64,000 nt of DNA from Sphingobacteriales bacterium 39-19 (GTDB lineage Bacteria; Bacteroidota; Bacteroidia; Chitinophagales; Chitinophagaceae). The translations under genes and the position numbers were made by a program. The notes below the pieces were generated by a model. The model was not told the DNA's origin, made no database searches, and worked only from the letters and a program-made list of their open reading frames with translations. The stretch is from positions 248,001 to 312,000 of the forward strand of contig MKTX01000007.1 of NCBI GenBank assembly GCA_001898465.1, given 5' to 3'. Below are positions 17,520 through 26,098 of the stretch, piece after piece. Numbering within the stretch: position 1 is the stretch's first letter; each line of letters starts with the position of its first letter.

Positions 17520-19035
17520 GATTATTTTTTTTAAAAGGCATGATGATCCAGTTGTTGCCATCTTTTGTAAGCAAGGTATCGGCCGCTTGTGGCCCCCAGG
17601 TTCCGGCTGCATAATTGGGGAAACTGGCCGGATCGGTACTTAACCAATTTTCTAAAACGGGGGTAATAATTTTCCAGGCAGCTTCTACCTGGTCTGCCCG
17701 CATAAACAATGTGGCATCTCCTTCCATTACATCTAATAACAAAGTTTCATAGCCTTCCGGTGTACCGGTAGAGGCATACGTATCACTATAATCAAATAGC
17801 ATATCCACCGGGTTCAGTTGCATTTGTAACCCGGGTTTTTTTGCCTGGAAACGTAAGCGAATACCCATGTCCGGTTGCAGGTTCATCACCATAAGGTTGG
17901 GTTGCCAGGTCTCACTGGCTTCTTCGGGAAAGGGTTGATGGGGTACGGGTTTAAACTCAATGGTGATAGAAGAAAAAGTATCATGCAATCTTTTTCCCGA
18001 TCTTAAATAAATGGGTACGCCATTCCAGCGCCAATTATCTATGTATAATTTTAAGGCCGCAAAGGTTTCGGTACCCGAATCGGGAGCTACATTTTTTTCA
18101 CCCCGGTAACCCGGTACTTTTTTACCATCTATTTCACCCGGCCCATATTGCCCCCTTACAGAAAAATCATGCACGGTATCTTTACTTATTTTGCGTATGG
18201 CGTGTAATACATCTACTTTTCTATTCCGAATTTCATCTGCTTCAAAAGAAACGGGAGGCTCCATGGCAATAAGGCAAACCAATTGTAACAAATGGTTTTG
18301 TATCATATCTCTTAAGGCTCCGCTACCTTCATAATAATTCCCACGGTCTTCCACACCTATTTCTTCTGCTACCGTTATTTGTATATGATTAATAAAATTG
18401 CGGTTCCATACGGGCTCAAATAAGGCATTGGCGAACCTGAATGCTAATAAGTTTTGTACAGTTTCTTTACCCAGGTAATGATCTATACGATATAGCTGGC
18501 ATTCATCAAATACACTGAGCAGGCAATTGTTTAATTCTTTGGCAGATTCCAGGTTGGTTCCAAAAGGTTTTTCTATCACTAACCGGGCGTTTTCCTTATC
18601 CGTATTAAACTCTTTTTTAGCCAGGAGTCTTGCAATGGGTTCAAAAAACTGGGGTGGAACCGCCATATAGTAGATTTTATTGACTACGGTACCGCTTGCA
18701 TCTGTTTCAAATTTTTGAATTAAGGTTTTTAATTCATTATAAAAGGGTTCTTTGGTAAAGTCGGCAACTTTATACTGTATGTAAGAAGAGAATTTTTCCC
18801 ATTCCTTTGTATCGGCTTTACCTCTTCGGGAAAATTGATCAACCCCTTCTTTAAGAGTTTTAATAAAATCTGTATTACTCATTTCATTTCTGCCGGTGCA
18901 GATAACCAAAAATTTTTCGTTGATCCATTTATCCAGCCATAAATTGTACAAGGCAGGAATTAATTTTCTTTTTGTAAGATCGCCAGATCCGCCAAATATG
19001 GTAATACAGGTAGGGGTTGTTTTTTTTATTGACAT
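17512..19035 (-). CDS. zwf: Glucose-6-phosphate dehydrogenase
   Basis: This enzyme oxidises glucose 6-phosphate to 6-phosphogluconolactone and makes NADPH. The 507-residue protein has the N-terminal nucleotide-binding motif FGGSGDLTKRKLIPAL and the substrate/catalytic motif RIDHYLGKETVQN. I start it at the ATG at 19035 (MSIKKTTPTC), which leaves one base after the gnd stop codon; a longer in-frame reading to 19110 lies inside gnd and has no family support. It overlaps pgl by eight bases at its 3' end. The cofactor preference cannot be fixed by eye. Confidence 0.96.
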   Translation of the reverse strand: MSIKKTTPTCITIFGGSGDLTKRKLIPALYNLWLDKWINEKFLVICTGRNEMSNTDFIKTLKEGVDQFSRRGKADTKEWEKFSSYIQYKVADFTKEPFYNELKTLIQKFETDASGTVVNKIYYMAVPPQFFEPIARLLAKKEFNTDKENARLVIEKPFGTNLESAKELNNCLLSVFDECQLYRIDHYLGKETVQNLLAFRFANALFEPVWNRNFINHIQITVAEEIGVEDRGNYYEGSGALRDMIQNHLLQLVCLIAMEPPVSFEADEIRNRKVDVLHAIRKISKDTVHDFSVRGQYGPGEIDGKKVPGYRGEKNVAPDSGTETFAALKLYIDNWRWNGVPIYLRSGKRLHDTFSSITIEFKPVPHQPFPEEASETWQPNLMVMNLQPDMGIRLRFQAKKPGLQMQLNPVDMLFDYSDTYASTGTPEGYETLLLDVMEGDATLFMRADQVEAAWKIITPVLENWLSTDPASFPNYAAGTWGPQAADTLLTKDGNNWIIMPFKKNNHA

Positions 19036-19036
19036 G

Positions 19037-20461
19037 CTATTGTATTTTTTGATTCCATTCGGTATGAAATATACCTTCTTTATCATTTCTTTCGTAAGTA
19101 TGGGCGCCAAAAAAATCCCTTTGCGCCTGTATTAAATTGGCGGGAAGCCAGGCACTGGTATAACTATCAAAATATGCTAAACAGGCATATAAGGCAGGAG
19201 CGGGAATATGCTGGTCGGCTGCCGTTTGAACGATGCTCCGTAAAGCACTCTGGCTTGTTTTTACTTTGGGTATAAATTCATTTGCTTCTAAAATATTTTC
19301 CAGGCTGTTGTTTTGGCGATACGCTTTTGTAATCTCATTTAAAAGGGATGCTCTTATAATGCACCCCCCCCGCCAAATTGAGGCAACGGTAGCAATTTCT
19401 GTTTCAAATTTATAATATGCTGAAGCTTTGCCCAGCATGGCAAGTCCCTGGCCATAGGTAATAATAAATGCAGCATACAGGGCCTCTTCCAGTAAATGGG
19501 CAAAAGCTTCTTTATGGGCAGCTTTTATTTTTACATGTGTATTTTTATATTTTTCTGATGCCTGCACCCGGCTAACTTTCATAGAAGATAAAATGCGCTG
19601 AGATACCGCTGCATCAATAGTGGGGATAGGCGCCTGTACATTCATTGCATCCTGGCTGGTCCAGGCACCGGTTCCTTTTTGTTGAGCAGTATCATTTATT
19701 TTATCAACCAGCATCCCATTGCTGTTTTCATCCGGTTGTTGAAAAATAGCGCCTGTAATTTCAATTAAATAAGATTGTAATTTTCCATTTCCCCAGTGTG
19801 TAAAAAGCTGGGCTAATTCTTCATTATCAAATTCCCCGTGTTTTTTTAAAAGCTGGTATGCTTCTGAAATAAGTTGCATTAATGCATATTCAATTCCGTT
19901 GTGAACCATTTTTACATAATGGCCTGCCGCCCCTTTACCCATATAAGCCGTACAGGGTTCTCCGTCTGCTTTTGCAGCAATATCTTTTAGCATGGGCGCA
20001 ATGCGTTCATAGGCTTGTTTATCTCCACCGGGCATAATACTGGGGCCAAACCGGGCACCGGTTTCTCCTCCCGATACGCCCAGCCCCATAAAATGGATGC
20101 CTTTGCTTTGCAATGCTGAAATTCGGGATTGGGTATCGGTAAAGTGAGAATTACCGCAATCTATTATGATATCATCTTTTTGTAAATGGGGAAGCAACTC
20201 ATTAATTACTGCATCTACAATAGGCCCGGCAGGTACCAATAATAAGATGGCTCTTGGTGTTTCTAATGATTGTGTAAAAATACCAATATTATTAAAAGCA
20301 CGTACGGTTTGCCGGCCTTCAGCGTTTAATGTATCTACTTTTTTTTGATCTTTATCATACCCGGCTACCGAATAGCCTTTATCGTTCATGTTCAATACCA
20401 GGTTAGCACCCATTGTGCCCAAACCAATCATACCATAATTTAAAAGCGGGTTACTATTCAT
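19037..20461 (-). CDS. gnd: 6-phosphogluconate dehydrogenase (decarboxylating)
   Basis: This enzyme converts 6-phosphogluconate to ribulose 5-phosphate, CO2 and NAD(P)H. The 474-residue length matches the long homodimeric family. Visible are the Rossmann motif GLGTMGANLVLNMNDKG near the N-terminus, GVSGGETGARFGPSIMPGG, the catalytic lysine and asparagine in GHYVKMVHNGIEYALMQ, and a C-terminal region with YFDSYTSAWLPANLIQAQRDFFGAHTYER. It is the first gene of the unit and has a -7 element 21 bases upstream of its ATG. Confidence 0.97.
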   Translation of the reverse strand: MNSNPLLNYGMIGLGTMGANLVLNMNDKGYSVAGYDKDQKKVDTLNAEGRQTVRAFNNIGIFTQSLETPRAILLLVPAGPIVDAVINELLPHLQKDDIIIDCGNSHFTDTQSRISALQSKGIHFMGLGVSGGETGARFGPSIMPGGDKQAYERIAPMLKDIAAKADGEPCTAYMGKGAAGHYVKMVHNGIEYALMQLISEAYQLLKKHGEFDNEELAQLFTHWGNGKLQSYLIEITGAIFQQPDENSNGMLVDKINDTAQQKGTGAWTSQDAMNVQAPIPTIDAAVSQRILSSMKVSRVQASEKYKNTHVKIKAAHKEAFAHLLEEALYAAFIITYGQGLAMLGKASAYYKFETEIATVASIWRGGCIIRASLLNEITKAYRQNNSLENILEANEFIPKVKTSQSALRSIVQTAADQHIPAPALYACLAYFDSYTSAWLPANLIQAQRDFFGAHTYERNDKEGIFHTEWNQKIQ

Positions 20462-20482
20462 GTGAAGGAATTATTAGTTATA

Positions 20483-20490
20483 CAAAATTA
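20483..20490 (-). promoter_or_regulatory. Bacteroidota -7 element upstream of gnd
   Basis: The minus strand reads TAATTTTG, matching TAnnTTTG, 21 bases before the gnd ATG. It probably drives the pentose phosphate unit. Confidence 0.45.
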
Positions 20491-20520
20491 CCAGAAAAAT
20501 GATGCCAGTTCTAAGAATAA

Positions 20521-20551
20521 AAAAAACCTCCCGGATAAAAAGGAGGTTTTT
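20521..20551 (-). terminator. Terminator after the DUF1573 pair
   Basis: The stem AAAAACCTCC/GGAGGTTTTT (20522-20531 with 20542-20551) lies 20 bases after the stop codon of the downstream DUF1573 gene and separates it from the gnd promoter. T-runs on both sides make it bidirectional. Confidence 0.75.
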
Positions 20552-20571
20552 AAAAAAATATTTCAACAATT

Positions 20572-21099
20572 TTATTGTTTAGCTACAGGAGCCGCTGTTT
20601 TGGCGGCATTATTTTTTGCTGTTTTTTTTGCAGCATGTTTTGCAGATTTTGATTGTACCGGAGCCACATCTTTGGTAGCAGCATTCGTTTTACTGCTTTC
20701 TTTTAATTTGGCAAATTCTTCTGCGGTAAGTACATCGCCTTGGATAGTGATGGTTTTTTCATCGCTTGCACCGGCAAATTTTACTTTTAAATGTTTGTCA
20801 AAATGACCCAATGCAGCTGCATTATATTTAGCTGTAATTTGCCCGGTTTTACCGGGAGCAATAGGAGATTTGGTATAATCTCCAATCGTGCATCCACAAG
20901 TAGGGGAAGCTTGTTCAATGATTAAAGGTTCTGAGCTGATGTTAGTAACAACAAAGGTTACCGTTTCGGGTTTGTTTTGCTCCAGGTTTCCCATGTTAAT
21001 GGTTTCTGCTTTAAATTTTGCCATTTCATCTGATTTTTTTTGAGCAAAACCAAAGGTCACAGCAGAAATAGCTACTAGAGATAAGAAAAGTTTTTTCAT
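20572..21099 (-). CDS. DUF1573 domain exported protein (second of tandem pair)
   Basis: This 175-residue protein has a signal peptide (MKKLFLSLVAISAVTFGFAQ), then one DUF1573 Ig-like beta domain (about 28-115) with the signature FVVTNISSEPLIIEQASPTCGCT and IAPGKTGQITAKYN. The C-terminal 45 residues are Lys/Ala-rich and probably disordered. DUF1573 proteins are abundant exported proteins of Bacteroidota with no settled function. It lies 25 bases after a paralogue on the same strand. Confidence 0.88.
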   Translation of the reverse strand: MKKLFLSLVAISAVTFGFAQKKSDEMAKFKAETINMGNLEQNKPETVTFVVTNISSEPLIIEQASPTCGCTIGDYTKSPIAPGKTGQITAKYNAAALGHFDKHLKVKFAGASDEKTITIQGDVLTAEEFAKLKESSKTNAATKDVAPVQSKSAKHAAKKTAKNNAAKTAAPVAKQ

Positions 21100-21124
21100 G
21101 ACACTCGTTTATTTTTCTGGTTAA

Positions 21125-21589
21125 TTAATTTTTAAGATCTGAAACGCCTTCACTGGCAGGAGCGGGAGTAGCTGGTGTTTTCCAAACTTCTCCTTTTATA
21201 TTTAATACTTTCGTATGCGTGCCGTTATAGGTAATGGTTACCGGCTTTGTAAATGGGCCTTCGCTGGCGGCATTATAACCTACTGTAATGATAGCGGTTT
21301 CACCCGGGGCAATCATTTTTTCTTTATCCCATTGAGGGGTCGTACATCCGCAACTGGCTTGTACATTATCTAATTTATACGCAGCCGTGCTGGTGTTGGT
21401 AATAATAAATTGATGGGTTACGGGTTTGCCCTGGGGTATTTTTCCAAAGTCATAAATCATTTCATTTACAGCTAATCCTTCAGGCGCAGCAGTTGTTGTA
21501 CCCGATGGAGAAACGGTATTCGCATTTGTTTGTGCACTTACAGCAACTGTGGCAAAACAAATAAAAGAAGCAAGTAATATTTTTTTCAT
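21125..21589 (-). CDS. DUF1573 domain exported protein (first of tandem pair)
   Basis: This 154-residue protein has a signal peptide (MKKILLASFICFATVAVSAQ) and one DUF1573 domain (about 40-135) with FIITNTSTAAYKLDNVQASCGCTTPQW and IAPGETAIITVGYN. It shares the CGCT core and the PGxTxxITxxYN motif with the next gene but lacks its charged C-terminal tail, so the pair arose by tandem duplication and diverged. A -7 element TATCTTTG lies 20 bases upstream. Confidence 0.88.
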   Translation of the reverse strand: MKKILLASFICFATVAVSAQTNANTVSPSGTTTAAPEGLAVNEMIYDFGKIPQGKPVTHQFIITNTSTAAYKLDNVQASCGCTTPQWDKEKMIAPGETAIITVGYNAASEGPFTKPVTITYNGTHTKVLNIKGEVWKTPATPAPASEGVSDLKN

Positions 21590-21609
21590 TTGTAAAATTT
21601 ATTAGTGAC

Positions 21610-21617
21610 CAAAGATA
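21610..21617 (-). promoter_or_regulatory. Bacteroidota -7 element upstream of the DUF1573 pair
   Basis: The minus strand reads TATCTTTG, matching TAnnTTTG, 20 bases before the ATG. Confidence 0.45.
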
Positions 21618-21714
21618 ATAAATGGAAAACAAACCTCATAAATTTTGGGATAGTTTACTAATTTTTAACAGTGCGGCATTTTGGTTAAATTGCAGCTATT
21701 AAAACGGTTATTTT

Positions 21715-24093
21715 ATGGATTTATTGAGTAATATGAATGATACGCAGGAAAAATTAAGCTGGGAAAACTTTCGCAACGAAGTGCTGAGCGATTATAAAAT
21801 TGCGTGTATAAGTCGGGAAACCAGTTTATTAGGTCGTAAAGAAGTGCTAACCGGTAAGGCCAAGTTCGGAATTTTTGGCGATGGTAAGGAAGTAGCCCAA
21901 ATTGCCATGGCAAAATTTTTTAAGCCGGGTGATTTTAGAAGCGGGTATTACCGTGACCAGACTTTTATGTTTGCCAGCGAATTGGCTACGGTTGAGCAAT
22001 TTTTTGCCCAGCTATATGCAGATCCTGATGTAAACAACGACCCCTTTAGTGCAGGCAGGCAAATGAATGCCCATTTTGCAACAAAAATGGTTGATGAAAA
22101 GGGCGAATGGTTACCCCTGGCCAGGCTAAAGAATGTATCCAGCGATATTGCGCCTACTGCCGGTCAAATGGCAAGGGGGCTGGGTCTTGCATTTGCATCT
22201 AAAACTTTTAGGCAGGTTCCGGGCTTACAACAATATACCCACCTCAGCAATCAAGGTAACGAAGTTTGTTTTTGTACGATTGGTGATGCATCTACCAGTG
22301 AAGGGCATTTTTGGGAAACGATTAATGCAGCCGGTGTGCTAAAAGTTCCTTTAGCCGTTTTTGTATGGGATGATGGTTATGGGATTTCGGTTCCAAAAAA
22401 ATATCAAACCACCAAGTCATCTATTTCAGATGCCCTCTCTGGCATGCAAAAAAATGAAAATACCAATGGCATCGATATTTATAAATTAAAGGGATGGGAC
22501 TATGCGGGGATGTGTGAAGTGCTGGAGCCGGCCATTGAAAAAATAAGAGAAACCCATACCCCTGCCTTATTTCATGTAGAAGAAATTACCCAGCCCCAGG
22601 GACATTCTACTTCCGGGAGCCATGAAAGATATAAGAATGAAGAAAGATTAGCATGGGAAAAAGAATGGGATTGCCTGCAGCAAATGAAGAAATGGATATT
22701 GGCTAATGCCCTGGCAGAAGAAGAAGAACTGGAAGAAATACAACAAAAGGCAAAGGAATTTGTAAAAGAAAGTAAGAACCGGGCCTGGCAGCAGTATTTA
22801 ATTCCGGTTGAAAAAATGGTACAGGATGCCGTTGAGCAAATGAAGGCTGTAAAACAAGATGAAGCTGCAGAAAAAATAATTAATGAATTAATAAGGAATA
22901 AGGAACCCCTGCGCAGAGATGTTTTTAAATCTCTGCATGCTTTTATACAACAATGTAATCCGCAAGAAGCTGGATTACCTGCATTAAAAGAATATGCAGC
23001 ACAATTGCACCGGCAAACGGCCGCTCTTTACGATCGTTTTTTATATAACGAAGGAGAAAAATCTGCTTTACAGGTAAAAGAAGTAAAAGCCACTTATGCA
23101 CAAGATGCGCCACTGGTAAATGGTTTTGAAGTACTCAATAAATATTTTGATGAACTCTTTTCTCAAAATGATAAAGTAATAGCCTTTGGAGAAGACCTGG
23201 GATTTATTGGTGATGTGAACCAGGGCTTCAGTGGCTTGCAGGAAAAATACGGCCCCAGGCGAATTTTGGATACGGGGATAAGGGAGCTTACCATTATGGG
23301 CCAGGGAATAGGATTAGCTTTAAGAGGGTTACGGCCCATTGCCGAAATTCAATACCTGGATTATTTATTATATGGCTTACAAGCTTTAAGTGATGATGTG
23401 GCTACTACTCATTTTCGCACGGCCGGGCAACAAAGTGTTCCCCTTATTGTACGCACCCGTGGCCATCGCCTGGAAGGTATTTGGCATAGCGGCAGCCCTA
23501 TGGGCATGGTGATACATGCGTTACGGGGTATGTATGTATGTGTACCCCGCAATATGGTACAAGCGGTAGGAATGTATAATACTTTACTTCAGTCAAACGA
23601 TCCGGGTATCATTATTGAATGTTTAAATGGCTATCGCTTAAAAGAAAAATTACCCGGCAACTTAACCCGCTTTACTCAACCCTTAGGTGTTCCCGAAATC
23701 ATAAAAGAAGGAAACGATATTACATTGGTAAGCTATGGGTCTACCTTAAGATTGGTAGAAGAAGCGGCCGACTATTTACTGAATAAAGGAATAAGCTGCG
23801 AAGTGATAGATGTACAAACTTTACTTCCTTTCGACCTGCAACATATTATTGTAGCGTCATTAAAGAAAACCAGCAGGATTGCATTTATTGATGAAGATGT
23901 ACCGGGCGGCGCTACAGCTTATATGTATAATAAAGTAATGGAAGAACAGTGTGGCTATCGGTATTTGGATGCAAGCCCACGGACTTTATCAGCAAAAGCG
24001 CATCGGCCAAGCTACGGAAGCGATGGTGATTATTTTAGTAAACCCAATACCGAAGACATCATTGATTTGGTTTTAAAAATGATGGCAGAGTAA
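21715..24093 (+). CDS. 2-oxoacid dehydrogenase E1, fused alpha and beta subunits
   Basis: This 792-residue protein joins the two halves of a thiamine diphosphate E1 that are usually separate chains. The alpha part (about 20-340) has the ThDP motif starting GDASTSEGHFWETIN near residue 190, and QPQGHSTSGSHERYK. A helical linker (about 340-450) follows. The beta part (about 465-792) has AFGEDLGFIGDVNQGFSG, GLRPIAEIQYLDYLLYGLQ and FIDEDVPGGATAYMYN. E1 decarboxylates a 2-oxoacid and loads lipoyl-E2. Fused E1s of this kind are common in Bacteroidota and are usually labelled branched-chain or generic 2-oxoacid E1. No E2 or E3 gene is adjacent; the nearest E2 is at 10.1 kb. The substrate is not decided by sequence. 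Confidence 0.93.
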   Translation: MDLLSNMNDTQEKLSWENFRNEVLSDYKIACISRETSLLGRKEVLTGKAKFGIFGDGKEVAQIAMAKFFKPGDFRSGYYRDQTFMFASELATVEQFFAQLYADPDVNNDPFSAGRQMNAHFATKMVDEKGEWLPLARLKNVSSDIAPTAGQMARGLGLAFASKTFRQVPGLQQYTHLSNQGNEVCFCTIGDASTSEGHFWETINAAGVLKVPLAVFVWDDGYGISVPKKYQTTKSSISDALSGMQKNENTNGIDIYKLKGWDYAGMCEVLEPAIEKIRETHTPALFHVEEITQPQGHSTSGSHERYKNEERLAWEKEWDCLQQMKKWILANALAEEEELEEIQQKAKEFVKESKNRAWQQYLIPVEKMVQDAVEQMKAVKQDEAAEKIINELIRNKEPLRRDVFKSLHAFIQQCNPQEAGLPALKEYAAQLHRQTAALYDRFLYNEGEKSALQVKEVKATYAQDAPLVNGFEVLNKYFDELFSQNDKVIAFGEDLGFIGDVNQGFSGLQEKYGPRRILDTGIRELTIMGQGIGLALRGLRPIAEIQYLDYLLYGLQALSDDVATTHFRTAGQQSVPLIVRTRGHRLEGIWHSGSPMGMVIHALRGMYVCVPRNMVQAVGMYNTLLQSNDPGIIIECLNGYRLKEKLPGNLTRFTQPLGVPEIIKEGNDITLVSYGSTLRLVEEAADYLLNKGISCEVIDVQTLLPFDLQHIIVASLKKTSRIAFIDEDVPGGATAYMYNKVMEEQCGYRYLDASPRTLSAKAHRPSYGSDGDYFSKPNTEDIIDLVLKMMAE

Positions 24094-24146
24094 TTGCAGT
24101 ATAAATAAGATTAATAATTGTTTCACTTTAAAATTTAAAAAGAATT

Positions 24147-24359
24147 ATGGCTATTGTAAAAGTTTTAGAAGTTATTGCATCTTCTGATAAAAGTTTTGAT
24201 GATGCGATTAAGCAAGCGGTAAAAGAAGTTTCCAAAACAATCAAAAATATCGATTCTGTTTATGTAAAAGATATGAAAGCCCATGTAAAAGATGGCGAAA
24301 TTGTATCGTACGGTTGTATTTGTAAAGTTTCTTTTAGAGTTAATGACGGCGAACGTTAA
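24147..24359 (+). CDS. Dodecin-like small protein
   Basis: This 70-residue protein matches the dodecin fold pattern, a short beta strand, one helix and a long beta hairpin (VKVLEVIASSDKSFDDAIK, then AHVKDGEIVSYGCICKVSF). Dodecins form hollow 12-mers, and the characterised ones bind flavin between paired Trp residues near position 36. Here that region reads KNIDSVYVKD, with no Trp anywhere in the protein, and the usual Gln (near 55) is replaced by Gly56 followed by C57 and C59. The fold is likely conserved but canonical flavin stacking is not. It lies 53 bases after the E1 fusion and is followed by a strong terminator. Confidence 0.85.
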   Translation: MAIVKVLEVIASSDKSFDDAIKQAVKEVSKTIKNIDSVYVKDMKAHVKDGEIVSYGCICKVSFRVNDGER

Positions 24360-24375
24360 ACGCAGTAAATGAATT

Positions 24376-24411
24376 AAAAAAAGCCGGGAATGTATATCCC
24401 GGCTTTTTTTT
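24376..24411 (+). terminator. Strong terminator after the dodecin-like gene
   Basis: A 14-bp perfect stem, AAAAAAAGCCGGGA with TCCCGGCTTTTTTT (24376-24389 with 24397-24410), is flanked by A and T runs, so it can end transcription from both sides. Confidence 0.9.
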
Positions 24412-24428
24412 GAATCTATATCTCAAAT

Positions 24429-24785
24429 TTATTCATTTGATCCGGGAGAACTTACAGGTAATATTTTTATATAAGAAGCTTTAAAATGCCCCCGGGTTAC
24501 TTTTCCCTGTACCTGTGCTTTTCGTACGGCTTCGCAAAAACCTTCTTTATCATGGGCATCCCCAAACTGATCGATTTTTACACCATCAACAAAATAAGCT
24601 TTTTTACCAATCCTTATGGCCAGTGCACATCCTTCACCTTCCAGCCCAAAATTACATTGGCCGCAAGAGGCTTCTACATTCATTAATTGTAAAGTGCTGT
24701 CATAAGTACCCGCTTCCTGGTTTTGTGCATGGGCAACAAAAGAAAAGAATAAAAAAGTAAACAGGCTGAATAATATCTTTTTCAT
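24429..24785 (-). CDS. Small exported cysteine-containing protein (DUF6370-like)
   Basis: I start this at the ATG at 24785 (118 residues), giving a signal peptide (MKKILFSLFTFLFFSFVAHAQ); an upstream in-frame ATG would add 17 residues before it. The mature part has a cysteine cluster VEASCGQCNFGLEGEGCALAI, then GKKAYFVDGVKIDQFGDAHD and a final cysteine in EGFCEAVRKA. The pattern fits a small family of unknown function that I believe is DUF6370. Paired cysteines suggest metal binding or disulfides. A -7 element TAAGTTTG lies 24 bases upstream of the ATG. Confidence 0.75.
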   Translation of the reverse strand: MKKILFSLFTFLFFSFVAHAQNQEAGTYDSTLQLMNVEASCGQCNFGLEGEGCALAIRIGKKAYFVDGVKIDQFGDAHDKEGFCEAVRKAQVQGKVTRGHFKASYIKILPVSSPGSNE

Positions 24786-24809
24786 GATTATCGGTATGTT
24801 TTTGAGTTG

Positions 24810-24817
24810 CAAACTTA
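24810..24817 (-). promoter_or_regulatory. Bacteroidota -7 element upstream of the 24.4 kb small gene
   Basis: The minus strand reads TAAGTTTG, matching TAnnTTTG. It supports the start at 24785, because the longer reading would begin upstream of the promoter element. Confidence 0.45.
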
Positions 24818-24848
24818 AAGATTTATGGCTGTTCAATCATGGAAATTT

Positions 24849-26015
24849 TTATTCGGGCTTTTTTGTTTCATTATTCACTTCTTCAGTAATTGTAATGTTT
24901 TTGATATTCAACTTTCGTTTGAACCGGCGGGCCAATAAATTCGTTGTATTTACATCATCTCCCAGTATCATGCCCCAGGGTTGTAAACCGGGGATGCGTT
25001 CAAATATTATTTTTAACATGGCAATGGTGGGCAATGCGAAAAATACACCGGGTATCCCCATGAGAGTACCCCCGATAACAGCACCTAATATGGTGATGAG
25101 CGCATTTATTTTTACTTTGGAGCCTACGATTCGGGGCATTAAAAAATTAGCATCTATAAAATGTACAATTACCAGGCCGCCCACAGCCCAGGCAATTTGG
25201 GCAGTACTTGCATCGGTAGTGAGGGTAATAAGAAAGGTTAGAGCAATACCTGTATAAATGCCTATAAAGGGAATGATGTTGAGAATGCCGGTTAAAAGGC
25301 CCAGGAACACTGCATATTCCACACCACATAACATAAGCACAAGGGTATTGGCAGCTGATACGATACCCATTTCTATAACCAGGCCGGTCATATAACTTTT
25401 AACTACCAGCTTGCTTTCATTTAAAACTTCATACACTTTTTGCTCATGTTCTTTGCGAAACAGGGCATATAAAAAATTGCGGATGAGCTTGCGATAATAG
25501 AGGATAAGAAAAGTATAAATAATAATAAAAATGATTAGTAATAAAGTATCGGTAAGTGTAGTTACTGTTTTTTTTATATACCCGGCGCCCTGGCCCCGAA
25601 TATTGGCAGTGGCATCACTCAGGAATTCAGATTGTGTTTTAAGGCTAAGGCCGAACTGTATTTTAAGCCACTGCTGCAAATGGTCGTAATGTTCTAAAAT
25701 GTTTTTTTTGATAGAATCGTAATCATTGGTAAAGGCAATTATTTGAGAGGAAAGTAAATATAACAATGCCACAAATACGGCCAGTGTGAATAAAACTGCT
25801 GTGAGAGCGGCCATGGAACGAGGAAATTTTATGTGTTCTAAAAAACGGGTAATGGGCAATAAGAGTATGGATAATAATATGGAAATAAATAACGGGGTTA
25901 CCAGCATACTAAAATAGGTAAGTATATACCCAATAAGTACAATGGAAAGCAGGGTGGCCGAAAGCCTTACAAAAAACGGCCAGGTATTAAGTGGGGTAAT
26001 GGGCTGTTTGTTCAT
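24849..26015 (-). CDS. AI-2E family transporter
   Basis: This 388-residue membrane protein of the AI-2E/PerM family has paired hydrophobic segments near the N-terminus (residues about 15-85), a soluble loop (about 90-150) and a C-terminal membrane block with NIIPFIGIYTGIALTFLITL and ILGAVIGGTLMGIPGVFFALPTIAMLKIIFE. The conserved PFIG and GIPGVFFALP features are characteristic. Family members have been linked to export of signals or ions, but substrates are mostly unknown, so the family name should not be read as autoinducer-2 transport. Confidence 0.88.
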   Translation of the reverse strand: MNKQPITPLNTWPFFVRLSATLLSIVLIGYILTYFSMLVTPLFISILLSILLLPITRFLEHIKFPRSMAALTAVLFTLAVFVALLYLLSSQIIAFTNDYDSIKKNILEHYDHLQQWLKIQFGLSLKTQSEFLSDATANIRGQGAGYIKKTVTTLTDTLLLIIFIIIYTFLILYYRKLIRNFLYALFRKEHEQKVYEVLNESKLVVKSYMTGLVIEMGIVSAANTLVLMLCGVEYAVFLGLLTGILNIIPFIGIYTGIALTFLITLTTDASTAQIAWAVGGLVIVHFIDANFLMPRIVGSKVKINALITILGAVIGGTLMGIPGVFFALPTIAMLKIIFERIPGLQPWGMILGDDVNTTNLLARRFKRKLNIKNITITEEVNNETKKPE

Positions 26016-26098
26016 GATAATAAAGAGGCTAAAATACTGCCAAAAATCACCATGGCAAAAAAGCCGGGGAATTCATTGTGCCAATACAAGAAAAGAAG

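Noticed and set aside
17519-17612. A 31-residue N-terminal extension of pgl
   Set aside because: It lies inside the 3' end of zwf in another frame and is not part of the lactonase family; the ATG at 17519 fits better.
19035-19110. A 25-residue N-terminal extension of zwf
   Set aside because: It lies inside gnd, and the family starts near MSIKK with the nucleotide-binding motif.
24849-26015. A quorum-sensing locus
   Set aside because: The AI-2E family name is historical; there is no luxS or receptor gene here.
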